Shown here: positions 1 to 9,800 of the stretch, piece by piece
Layout of the letters: each line of letters begins with the position of its first letter
How positions within the stretch are numbered: position 1 is the stretch's first letter
DNA from: Catenaria anguillulae PL171
Lineage: Eukaryota > Blastocladiomycota > Blastocladiomycetes > Blastocladiales > Catenariaceae
DNA: 20,826 nucleotides
Direction of reading: 5' to 3'
Assembly: GCA_002102555.1 (NCBI GenBank)
Contig: MCFL01000366.1
Location: 1 to 20,826, forward strand
Made by a program: the position numbers and the translations under genes
Notes under the pieces: generated by a model
The model's database searches: none
Told to the model about the DNA's origin: nothing
Seen by the model: the letters and a program-made list of their open reading frames with translations, nothing else

Positions 1-211
1 TTGTGTGCGGCGCAGTATGAGTTTCCAACGATGGGATGGAAGGTGGAGGTGGCGAGACCCGCTTGGGTCGTGAATCCGGAGGGAGGTGTGTGATGAGAGG
101 GTTTGGCAGAAGGCAGCGGTATACATTGGGATCTGTACATGGAGTTTATGCAGCACAACCTGACAAAGGCTCGTTCGCGCATGGCGCGGCTCTGGATTTG
201 GGTGAGCTTTG
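1..211. other. Left-edge non-coding stretch
   Basis: This stretch lies downstream of the adenylyltransferase stop codon. A 67-codon open frame (36-239, +) runs through it, but it has no recognisable features and overlaps the end of the opposite-strand gene. I see nothing else here. Confidence 0.4.
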
Positions 212-1213
212 CTATGCACCGCCATTGCCATCGCGCTGATGGAACCAAGCCCGGATTGCCGTTGAACTCAACTTGCTCGTAATGTCCACCTCTTCGGCAG
301 ATGTGGACGAGATGACGTGAATGAGTTCGATGGCAATGGGACCAAGGCCATGCTTTGCGCGCTCGTCATTGACTGTGAATGGACATGTGAGTCCTTGTGC
401 GACGTGTAGGTGAGCATGTGAAGACGAACCCTTGCTACTGTTTGCCTCCGTCTCAACTGTGGCAACAAGTACATCCAAATCCTTTTCGGTCGCCGCCGGC
501 CCAAATGCATCCAAGAGTGGCTCCACGAGTACCTCGCGCCCAGGCGCAAACATGTTCAAAAACTGCGTCACTTGGGCCTGACGCACGGCATAGGGCTCGA
601 CCTGCGATGCATACTTTTTGTTGACGAGCAGTTTGTCATCGACGACGCCCACAATGATGTTGCCCATGCCCGCAAGCGCGGTACATGACAAGAGCAGTTT
701 GTGGCCCGGATGCAGGTGGTCAAATGTGCCGCCCACGGCGACGGTCGAGTAGGGCGGCGATGGGTAGAATGGGGCAGGGAAAGGTTCTTCAATCTTGTTG
801 CGTGGGACTTGCATTGAGGTCGAGCCGTCGCCGTGATCCAGGGTCCAAATGTCGCCGTCGGCAATGCCAAGGGACTGGAGCGCGAGCAGCTCGCGCACGG
901 GGATCGAGTATCCTGCGAGGTACACGTCGTGTTTCCAGTCAAAGCGGTTGTGTGCGACGGACGCGGACGTGAGGTGGACATAGGTGGACGCGAGGAGCTG
1001 CGCAAGAGATTGGCGCGAGGAGAGCGAGGAGGCGGGCGGCGAGAGGTAGACGATGAGGTGCAGCGGTTGCATGGAAGATGAGGGGCATGTTGAGGCGATG
1101 GCGGCTGAGAGGAGCCGAGGGAGTGCGTCGAGCGGGGCGGTGGAGGGAAACAACAGGAGTAGCGGGCGATAATGTGCGGAAGTGAAGGCCGGGTTGCCGT
1201 GGTGTGGAGTCAT
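212..1213 (-). CDS. CAB4: Phosphopantetheine adenylyltransferase (CoA biosynthesis), Cab4/PPAT-like, one intron
   Basis: This enzyme transfers AMP from ATP to 4'-phosphopantetheine to give dephospho-CoA, the penultimate step of CoA synthesis. The nucleotidyltransferase core starts near residue 156 with the GGTFDHLHPGHK motif (161-172), which carries the HxGH-type ATP-binding signature. It continues through VGVVDDKLLVNKK, the ET...VN motif and the C-terminal KLSSTAIR (314-321). The roughly 150-residue N-terminal part is diverged, as in eukaryotic forms. The frame is open from 1213 to 212 (333 codons). However, 373-429 looks like a 57-nt intron (donor GTTCGT, acceptor CACAG, phase 1). Removing it restores the family's usual spacing of six residues between ET and VN, giving 314 aa. 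The exons are then 1213-430 and 372-212. The gene is divergent from the TPR-like gene at 1545. There is no dephospho-CoA kinase domain, so this is monofunctional as in yeast, unlike animal COASY. Confidence 0.93.
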   Translation of the reverse strand: MTPHHGNPAFTSAHYRPLLLLFPSTAPLDALPRLLSAAIASTCPSSSMQPLHLIVYLSPPASSLSSRQSLAQLLASTYVHLTSASVAHNRFDWKHDVYLAGYSIPVRELLALQSLGIADGDIWTLDHGDGSTSMQVPRNKIEEPFPAPFYPSPPYSTVAVGGTFDHLHPGHKLLLSCTALAGMGNIIVGVVDDKLLVNKKYASQVEPYAVRQAQVTQFLNMFAPGREVLVEPLLDAFGPAATEKDLDVLVATVETEANSSKGSSSHAHLHVAQGLTCPFTVNDERAKHGLGPIAIELIHVISSTSAEEVDITSKLSSTAIRAWFHQRDGNGGA

Positions 1214-1544
1214 GGCTGTAGCATCAGTTGCGATCTCACGCTGTAGTAGAGCCGTGCCGGTGGCGGTTGCGCAGAGTCAAGTGTCCACTGGCAAGGAAAG
1301 TATTGCAATTGCACAGGTAGATGAGGTGTTGATGAAATTGACTTTGCCCGTGCAGTCATCATCATTTGGTCCTCCGATCAACGAGCAACTGGCAACGCAG
1401 GCATCGCGCCTCTGATCATGACGTGGTTACCTCAGCATTTTGCCTGTGCGACTGTGCAGGTGGACACTGAATCCTGAATCAAGAATGAGAACCCAACATA
1501 CAGACCATACAGACCACGCCTGAAGCATTCAAAAGTGAGCAGCC
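1214..1544. promoter_or_regulatory. Shared divergent promoter region
   Basis: These 331 bp separate the divergent start codons of the adenylyltransferase (-) and the TPR-like gene (+), so both promoters must lie here. A short direct repeat of CATACAGACCA type occurs near 1497-1516, just upstream of the + start. I see no clear TATA box. Confidence 0.45.
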
Positions 1545-3371
1545 ATGGATTCGAGTTCCGCCGACAATCCCACCTCCACGTCACCATCTGCACCGGACGC
1601 TCTCAGCGCGTCACATGCACAAAGCAATGGGAATGGGAATGGGAATGGGAATGGCCGAACATCTCCACAACATGTCGTGCAATTGTCTGTCGACGGAAAT
1701 GGCTACACTGACGCGCACTCGCATGACGTCCCAAGCAATCCGAGTCCACGCCAATCCTCGCCTGTCTCAAACAAGTCCCCAAAGCACAACACCGCCAACA
1801 GACGCCAGTCAAGTACTCGCTCCCCCACAAGCCCCTCTGGCAAATCGACCAGGTCTGCAGCATCAAGGACGCCAAAGTCATTCAAGTCCGCCTCTGCCGC
1901 CAATTCCGTTAATCCTGCCAGCGGCCCCCTCGCCCACACCTTGTGCACGCGCCTCTTGACGGATGGCCACGTTGCTGCATTTTCCCAAGCATTCACGTTG
2001 CTCGGGCTGGGACAGCCCAACTTGCCCAACACGGATCAGTCCGGTTCTTCGTCGACAGAATCAACCACTAGCCTCAACGCAACGGCTCCATCTGCCGCTT
2101 TCACGTCCACACAGCACCGCATCAACCAATCGCGCCTCGCCTCGTCCCCCGCACACGTCCAACGCCTGTGCACGCTGCTCACAGCTGTCGAAGATGCCCG
2201 CGCACGCTTGCCGCCGTCGGCACCCTTTGCCTCGTCGCCCGCACTCTGGCACGCGACGCGTGCCTTGGCCGTGTTTCTGACCGATGTCTTGCCCGACGCG
2301 GCCGTCGAGTACGCAAAGCAGGCACTACAGGTTGCGCAAAAGCTGACGGATCCGCCAACACCTGTGGTGTCTGTGACGCCGTCGACCGCAAACAAGCCGG
2401 CGGTGGCCGCGCCAGCAATGTCGGAAGAGGAGGCAAAGCAAGCAGTTGTCGATGCACATGTGCTCGTCGGAAACGCGTGTGCGCAGCTTGGCATGTGGCC
2501 TGCAGCCATGGTCGAGTACCGGCTGGCATTGTCTGTTCCAGAGGCAGTCGAACGGTTGGTCTATTCTGCAATGCAATATGCCGTGACTGTACGCTATTTC
2601 AAATGAACCATAGCATCTCCCATGATAACCACTAACACGTGTTCCTTCAAACAAACTGCAGGAAGAACACTCACCCACAACGCTCCCCAACGCCATCCGC
2701 ATTTACAAGGACACGCTGCTGTGCATCCCGCCGTTACACCCGCGTGCATCCACGCTCGAAATGAAACTCCGGCGCCGGCTCGGACTCGCATACATGCTGC
2801 AGGGCGACCTGACGGCCGCCGAAGTGCAACTGACCCAATTTCTCACGTGGACCCAGTCGCATCCACGGCCCAACTTGGCAGCGTCATCGGCCGATTGGCC
2901 AGACGATCCAGTGGGCAGCGTGTCGCTTGCGCTGGCAGAGTGCCGCGAGTTGGCCGGCGATTTGGAGGGTGCAGTCATTGTGCTGAATGAGTACATGAAT
3001 ATGAGCGCAAGTGGGACGGGTGGCGGGCCGGTCAGAGAAAAAGTCGCCGTGGTGTTGGGCAACTTGTTGAACCGTTTGAACCGTGGCGGGGCAGTGGCTG
3101 GGCTGCTCAAGGATTGCAAGGGCGATCAGGCGGCGTGTCAGTTGGGGATTGCGAGGGGATTGGACTTATTTGATGAGTTTACGAGTGCGTTTCTGTCATT
3201 CTTGGTGAGGGGGCTATGCAGAGTGGAGCTAATTTCATGGAGTTTTGTGCATGTATAGAGTCCGTCAACAAGTCGCCGCAGGACATGTTTCGGTTCATGG
3301 ACGAGGTGAGGGACAAGTATGCCAGTGGGAATCCGCCACCAAACTCATCATCGGCAACAGCGGCCGTTTAG
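1545..3371 (+). CDS. TPR-like repeat protein of unknown function, three exons
   Basis: I do not recognise the family. My model has exons 1545-2588, 2662-3204 and 3261-3371 (565 aa). Intron 1 (73 nt, donor GTACGC) has an ACTAAC branch site at 2631 and acceptor CTGCAG. Intron 2 (56 nt, donor GTGAGG) ends in TATAGAG, and only the second AG keeps the frame open. Both introns are phase 0. Alternative donors at 2583 and 2559 share the same phase, so a few residues at the first junction are uncertain. Residues 1-130 are Ser/Pro/Asn-rich and disordered, with a GNGNGN tract. The rest is Ala/Leu-rich paired helices of tetratricopeptide type, for example HVLVGNACAQLGMWPAAMVE, LRRRLGLAYMLQGDLTAAEV and VSLALAECRELAGDLEGAV. 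This suggests a helical-repeat scaffold. It has no signal peptide or membrane segment, so it is probably cytosolic. Confidence 0.75.
1626..1655 (+). repeat. (AATGGG)5 hexanucleotide microsatellite inside coding sequence
   Basis: Five near-perfect AATGGG units encode an Asn-Gly run in the disordered N-terminus of the TPR-like protein. The unit length is a multiple of three, so slippage would change tract length without shifting the frame. Confidence 0.85.
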
Positions 3372-3518
3372 TTTACGTGTTGAATCTGTCTTGAATCGTG
3401 TTGGCTCACAGTTTGTTTTTGCACTTTTTGAAGAATGTAAGTGGATCTGGCAATCAAGACGTTTGTATGAACCCGACGTTTTCATGGGCACAGATTCCAA
3501 CATTCTTAACCGACTACA

Positions 3519-4970
3519 TCAATCAATTTCATCGTCTTCTTCAGTGCTCCTCCCCTCGTCCCTCGTGCCCGCATCACCCAAGCAACTGCCCATGATGTCG
3601 ACCTCTTCTTGATCGTCTTCCCCTTCGCTGCCCAAATCCTCTTCAACCATCGGATGCGAAATGACTTTGAGTGTATTTATCTTGGCCACCGTTTTCACTT
3701 GTCACGCCACTCGGCTCAAGACTTGTTACCCGTGTACGCATCCTTGGAAACCAATCAACCCACAGCCTCGTTTGAACCGGCCAACGGACTTGCTTGTCAG
3801 ACTCGGACCCACTGCTGCTGCTGGCACACTGTCACTTGAGTCGTCGCTATCATTGCTTGAATACCAGCGGCGCTTCATGTGCCCAGCCGAGCTCGCGGAC
3901 AGGGCGCTATCCACGTCCGCGAGAGATGCGGCCGGCACGCCGTGACCAAGAGAGGGATCAATGCACAATGTTGCAGCAGAGAAGGCGGCAAGAAGCACTT
4001 GGAGCTTGAGCGTCACGGGTGACAATGCAGACGATGTGCTGGTAGATGACGCCAAGGATGATGATGCCTAGGATGTCGAGGAAGCAGATGTGGACACAGG
4101 ACTTGACGTTGCGTGCACGGGTAACGAGAGGCACACGGCAGGAGGTGAATGATTCGAGTCGGACCACTCGGAAAGCCGTGCCAGCGTAGACGGCGGGTCG
4201 AGTATGTCCTTGAGGACTTGGTCGGAAGCTGATCGCGCAGGCACTGTCGAGGAATGCGGACACTTTGCGCCATTAATGTGAATTGCAATAAATAACTCAA
4301 TGTTGTCACGGGTTTCCGACGGGGCTGGCTGTACGGAAGCTGTCAACGGCCACAACTTTTCCGGTAGAATAGGATTTAAAGGTGATCGATGCAATCCGAG
4401 ACCTCGCCCCAGAGAACATGAGGCGCCAGTGACGTCGCAAACCAAGAGCGGTATATAGATGCTCAGTTGTTAATGCATGTCAAGCTAATGATATGGCAGA
4501 TACAAAGGTAGGTGAAAGCAAGCACAAAAAGAAAGAGGAAATAGAAAGGGCCCAAGCGCACCAGCAGAGACAAGAGAAGCATAGACATTGGCGTCGCCAT
4601 GGCCACATTCGCCGGAGGCCAAGCCGGAATCATCTTATAAAGACAGAGTACGACGGGTCGGTGGCAGGGGAGTGCACGGAGCGAACGCGAAGAAAGCGGA
4701 AGACAACGAACCTTCATCATCATCTGCAAACAAGGGAATCGGCAGCGGCACGTTGTGGCCCTTGGGAATTTGGGAGGCATGCGAATTGCAGGGGCTGCCG
4801 AGAGGTGTACATAGAGAGAACTGGATGCAAAATATTGATCGACGAGCACACGGGAGCGAAAGATGATGATGACCCTGCATCATATCCCGGGCATCGTCCC
4901 ATGTGAATGGTCTGCATTACTAAATAGTATTGCGCCAAGATATTTACATACCAAGGTTTCATTTCCCATG
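3519..4970 (-). CDS. Unresolved multi-exon gene candidate with hydrophobic segments and acidic C-terminus
   Basis: Several minus-strand segments look coding but do not form one clean frame. The last proposed exon (3697-3519) encodes KTVAKINTLKVISHP and then a strongly acidic tail ending STEEDDEID and a stop. It joins in phase across a 66-nt intron (3763-3698, donor GTGGGT) to an exon covering about 4067-3764. That exon holds LKLQVLLAAFSAATLCI and a Ser/Asp-rich stretch. Further upstream are a hydrophobic segment LDILGIIILGVIYQHIVCIV near 4080-4020 in another frame, RIASITFKSYSTGKVVAVDS near 4400-4340, and another hydrophobic segment near 4590-4480. The likely start lies near 4970, divergent from the oxysterol-binding protein gene. 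It may be a membrane protein with more introns than I can place, or a decaying gene. I do not recognise the family. Confidence 0.35.
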
Positions 4971-5263
4971 CATGGGGCCGATGTGTATCATACCGTCAAT
5001 GCGATCACTGTATTTAGCCTTGGCAATCATCAAAGAAGGACGTGGGTCGGACGTGGGATCCACGGCAGTGACGCCCATTCACGTGCACGAGATAAATAAC
5101 GACTACGGCGGCCGGAGTTGGCGTGCTTCCGTACCATGCATCTGTTAATATGAAAAGGCCATGCAATCCAACCTGTCTCTGAATTGAATTAAAACTACTC
5201 CAGGCAACACTCTTACTGAAGCCAAGAAAGCACAATCAACCACACGCCACGACAACTGCAGCC
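4971..5263. promoter_or_regulatory. Upstream region of the oxysterol-binding protein gene
   Basis: This AT-richer stretch sits directly upstream of the + strand ATG at 5264. It presumably holds that gene's promoter and 5' leader, and possibly the promoter of the minus-strand candidate. No diagnostic element was recognised. Confidence 0.35.
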
Positions 5264-8200
5264 ATGACTTCGTCCTCGGCTGCCTCCAGCGCCGGCACCG
5301 GTCTTGGCGTTGGCCCGCCCCCCACCCACACCGCCGCCCCATCGGCGGCATCCGCAAACTCGACCGTCTCGGACGCCATCGCCTCATACCGCCTCATGGA
5401 AGCCATGCGCACCGCCGACTTTGATGCCCTGACCTCGCTCGCCGCCCCACACGCCATCCCGCGCCTGCAACCGGACCTGCTCGCCAAATTCGGCTCGATC
5501 CTGCTCCTGGCCATTGCCATCGCCCCCACCCGTGTTGCCGACTGGTTGCTCACCCGGTCGCCCACGCCCGCGGATCTCGTCAACACCCCGCACCCAGTCA
5601 CAAAGGAAACCCCCCTGCACGTGGCCGCACGCACGGGCCGCGACGACCTCATCTCTGTGCTGCTCAACGTGCCAGGCATCAATGATGGCGCCAGGGACGC
5701 TGCGTTCCGGCGGCCCGTCGACCTTGCCCGATCCGATCCTATCCGCCAACGGCTCGCCGAGCACCAGTCGCAGTTTATTGTGCGTACCACGGCCGCCATG
5801 CACGAGCTTGCCGGTCGCAACGACTTTTTGGGCCTGGTTGACCTGTTCAAGGACCCGCGCACCTCGGCGCTCATTGACATCAACCACCGTGACCCGAGCT
5901 CGGGCAACACGGTCCTGCACACGGCCGCACGTTTGGGGAACGACCAGATGGTGAAATGGTGCCTGGCTGACCGCCGCGCAGACCCGTTTGTGCGTGATCG
6001 CAAGGGCAAGTACTTTTATGAAATCACAAAGAACGACGACATCAAGGCCCTGTTCAAAAAGTTTTCCAGCGGCGCCAGTCCCATGACGGTGGCGGCGCCC
6101 GACCAAATGCCACAGCTCGCTGGCATCTTGCACAAGTGGACAAACTTGGCGTCCGGGTACAAGGGCAGGTGGTTTACGCTCGAGCGCGGCGTGCTTTCCT
6201 ACTACAAGCACCAGGACGATGTGCCCAACTCTTGCCGCGGGTCCATTCACCTCAAGATTGCCAGTTTGTGGGTGGACGCTTCCGATCGCCACAGGTTTGA
6301 TGTCATTGGGAAAGGATCCGTGCGCTATCATTTGCGTGCCGAGCACGTGGCCGAGGCGAGCCGGTGGATCCATGCAATTGCACAGAGCAAAGCGCAATTG
6401 AATGACATGGAAAAGACGAGCGGCCGAGGGGGTAGCAAGGGTGCCGTGGGGTCGAGCGTCGGCAAGTCTGCCAGTGCACCGCCGTCAGAACACATGGGAT
6501 CGCCGCGCATGGACTCGTCTGCCTTGTTGCCACCGCCTCCACCCTTGGGTGACGGCGCCTCGGACGTTTCCGGATTCGACACGCAAGGTCTCGCCTCGTA
6601 CGCTCCCGGCACGCCCATGGTCGACTCGCACCCCGTGCTGCCCGGCGCGCCCTATGCCCGGCGTGCCTCGGCCGACTCCACCAATGGCGGTAACCAAGCG
6701 CAGCACGACGACGACCATGTGTCGGCCGACATTGGCCCGCCGCACAAGGAACAGCTTGCCATGGCCATCAACGCCCTCCGCGTGCAACTCGAAATGCAAG
6801 CCAACCTCGTGGGTTCCATTCCCGATGCCCAGCTCGCGCAGGCACTCACCATGGTCACCACCACGGTGCGCCACTTGGTCGACGACATGGTCAACATGGC
6901 CGACGATCGCGAAGAGTACTGGCGCCGCAGGTGCGATGATGAGCAGGTGCGCAAGACGGCATTCGAGGAGGCCCTGTCCAACTTGGCATCCGAGTACCAG
7001 GCTGTCGAAACTGAGGCAAGGAGCATGGCGCACACGTTGCGCAAGACTCAGAGGCAAATGCAGATGCAGCAGCAGGCGTTTTCGGCGAGCTCGGCGGCAG
7101 TTGTGGAGGCTGCGATTGCTCAACCAGCGGCAACGGCACCGGCGGGCGTGGATGCTGCTGCGCCCGTGTCACCGACAACCATCAAGCCGGCGGATGCTGC
7201 TGCGCCCGAAGTCTTTGCCACGCCCGCAACTGCCACGGCGCCTACCCCGCCCATGCTTCTCCCGCCCGGAAACCAAATCGCCGCTTGGCCCGCGTCATCG
7301 CTCGGGGGTGATGGCGACGATGACCTCTCCTCCACCGCATCGGATGTGGAAGAAACCGATGACGACGATGATGAATTCTTTGACGCCGTCGACGACGAAA
7401 CCGCGGAAGAAGTTAAGGCCGCAGACAAGGCCCTGATTGCCCCCTCGCTTGCCGGCTACGAATCAGCCGACTATTCGTTTGTTGCGTCGCTTCGGTCGTC
7501 ACTCCCTGTGGACCACGCCTTGCTGCGCAACGAGGTGAGTTTGTGGTCGGTGCTCAAGAATGCCATTGGCAAGGACTTGACAAGGATCACCTTGCCCGTG
7601 TACTTTAACGAGCCCATTTCCATGCTACAGCGGTTGTGCGAGGAAATCGAGTATTCCGTGTTGCTGGATTTGGCGTGGAAGCGCGAGCGATCCGACGAAC
7701 GCTTGCTGCTTGTGACGGCGTTTGCCATCTCGAGTTATGCGTCGACGGTGGATCGGGTGGGCAAACCGTTCAACCCCTTGTTGGGAGAGACGTACGAGTA
7801 TGTAAGGAAGGATCGCGGTATTCGTTACGTGTCTGAGCAGGTGTCGCATCACCCAGTACGTTTCATTGAGACCTGTCTGACACTGTTTATTGCGTTGCTC
7901 ACCAAATGCGTTATCGAATGTGACAGCCCGTCAGTGCATGCTTTTGCGAATCCGAGCACTTCAAGTTTTACGGCGAAGTGTTTGTCAAGAACAAGTTTTA
8001 TGGTAAATCGCTCGAAGTCCACCCGCTCGGTGTGTGCCACGTCGACATCAAGCGCGGTCATGTGGGCGAAAAGGACGAGCATTACACCTGGCGCAAGGTC
8101 ACCACCACGGTGCACAACCTGATCATTGGCAAGCTTTGGATTGACCATACTGGCGATCTTGAGGTATGTTGACACCACCCATTTCGCTTCTCGTGTGTCC

Positions 8201-8883
8201 ATTGACTGACGGCATTCCATGACCTGAAGGTGACCAATCATGCCACGGGCGAGCGCTGTGTCGTCACCTTCAAGCCCACGGGCTGGCGCAACAAGGACCG
8301 TGCCCAAGTCGAAGGTAAACTGTTTGACGCCACGGGCCGCGCAATTTGGTCGATTCAAGGGTCCTGGGACGACAAGCTCGTTGCCAAGCCGCTCGTCGAC
8401 GACCGCCGTGCGTTTTCGCTTTGTGTGCCCGCCCGCGACGGCGACGCCGCCTCGCCCCCACCAGGCGACGAGTCTGTGAAATCAGGTGGTGGCGGGAAAA
8501 ACACAGTTACACTCTGGCGCCGGTACTCGTGCACACTGTCGCCGAGCAACTTCAATCTGACGCCATTTGCCATGACGCTCAATCAGCTGCCTCCGGGGCT
8601 CGAAAAGGTCTTGTGCCCGACGGACGCGCGGTTGCGGCCGGACCAGCGGGCCATGGAGGAGGGCAGGTATGATGACGCGAGCTTTGAGAAGAATCGCTTG
8701 GAAGAAAAGCAGCGCGCGGTTCGGCGGGAAAAGGAGGCAGAGGGCGATCATGGCCCGCATCAACCGAGGTGGTTTGTGATGGATCAGGATCCGGATTCGG
8801 GTGAGAGGTATTGGCGGTTTACGCACGAGTATTGGGATGCGAGGGCAAAGGGCAACTGGGATAGGGTGCCAGACATTTACTAG
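5264..8883 (+). CDS. Oxysterol-binding protein (Osh1/Swh1-OSBP type): ankyrin, PH, FFAT, ORD
   Basis: This is a lipid-transfer protein that exchanges sterol and phosphoinositide at ER contact sites. Exons 5264-7855, 7927-8163 and 8230-8883 give 1160 aa. Intron 1 is 71 nt (GTACGT) and intron 2 is 66 nt (GTATGT), both phase 0. Ankyrin-type repeats span about 75-265 ([24 protein letters not shown]). A PH domain spans about 283-376 ([20 protein letters not shown]). A helical region follows near 495-620, then Ala/Pro-rich linkers. A textbook FFAT motif, EFFDAVDD at 704-711, is preceded by a run of acidic residues and would bind the ER protein VAP/Scs2. The lipid-binding ORD runs from about 740 to the end. 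Its EQVSHHPP signature (858-865) is split by intron 1, and it includes [19 protein letters not shown] and the [10 protein letters not shown]...LEEKQR segment. Length and domain order match yeast Osh1/Osh2. Confidence 0.96.
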
Positions 8884-9604
8884 GGCGGTGATCAGCGCCA
8901 AGCAAGCTTTGGCGTTTGGTCTGATCACTTGCGTGTGGTCCCAGAGTTTGTGGAATCTATACTTTGGGTTGATGATTCACTCACACTACCTTTTGTTTTG
9001 TTTGCTCTGGGGAGCCGGAGAGTCATGGCAATAACTATACACATATGAGTTCCCTCATGACCACCAGCTGGAATTGTCGAGGCCGTCGTCGTGAATGCTT
9101 CCAGTTTTGCCGAGTACATGTCCCACGGCGGCGGCGTCCAGTGCCATGACGACCATGACTTGCTGCATGGACTCAACAAAGCAGCGACCCAACGGGAGAC
9201 TTGCGAAGCAGACTGTTGGCACAAAAATATATGCAGTCTGGTTCACAGATCATGGATCGACATGGCAAGAGTCGTTCCTGTGAACGGTGTCGAAATGTGG
9301 CGCCATGGCTCGAATTAAAGAACCTTGGAGGCGCACACAGTACCCGTTGGCGGGAGAATGCGGCCAGGTGCTGGCAAAAACGGCTTGGTAGCGGCGACAA
9401 ACGACGTGCATGAACGCGAGCCACGCTGCGAACACTTAGCACCTCAGCCCCTCGTCTATGCCTTCATTCATTACGTCTGTGCACAATTTCAGCAGGCAAT
9501 TGAAACCGGGTGCTCGATAGATTCCATGTCAGCCATGGCTCTCAATGACCATGCTGCCTCTTGGTCCATTGAATCGCTTGCATTAACTTGTCGTGACAGC
9601 TGGA
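8884..9604. other. Intergenic region without recognised gene
   Basis: About 720 bp follow the oxysterol-binding protein stop codon. Open frames on both strands are short and overlapping (up to about 100 codons), with no domain, composition bias or splice pattern that supports them. The right part leads into the TATA box of the next gene. Confidence 0.5.
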
Positions 9605-9610
9605 TATAAA
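9605..9610 (+). promoter_or_regulatory. TATA box of the secreted Lys/Gly-repeat gene
   Basis: A consensus TATAAA lies 196 nt upstream of the ATG at 9801. A pyrimidine-rich stretch follows (CCCCTTCCCATTCCCTCCTG and similar). The spacing implies a 5' leader of roughly 150-165 nt, and strong TATA use fits an abundantly or inducibly expressed gene. The assignment is from position only. Confidence 0.55.
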
Positions 9611-9800
9611 GCCCGGCTGCCCCTTCCCATTCCCTCCTGCCTGAGATTAGCTCTTCATCCATACTTGGATACAGCCCTCGTTCCTTTCGCATTTTCCAGT
9701 TTGTTCCAATCCTCAACCTCACGCTGGCCGTGACACCTCTTTTTCCAACAAAAATCACACTCTCGCTGGCCGACTCGTTCCTACCCCGTCTCAACCAACC

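Noticed and set aside
36-239. 67-codon + strand open frame at the left edge
   Set aside because: It is Gly/Arg-rich chance reading in GC-rich DNA and overlaps the conserved end of the adenylyltransferase on the other strand.
5236-6397. Long minus-strand open frames (257 and 337 codons) opposite the oxysterol-binding protein
   Set aside because: They are shadows of a strongly conserved coding region with high GC at third positions. No independent domain is visible.
6402-7436. 344-codon + strand frame within the oxysterol-binding protein gene
   Set aside because: It is an alternative-frame shadow rich in Arg, Pro, Ser and Thr, produced by the codon bias of the real frame, which carries the PH, FFAT and ORD motifs.
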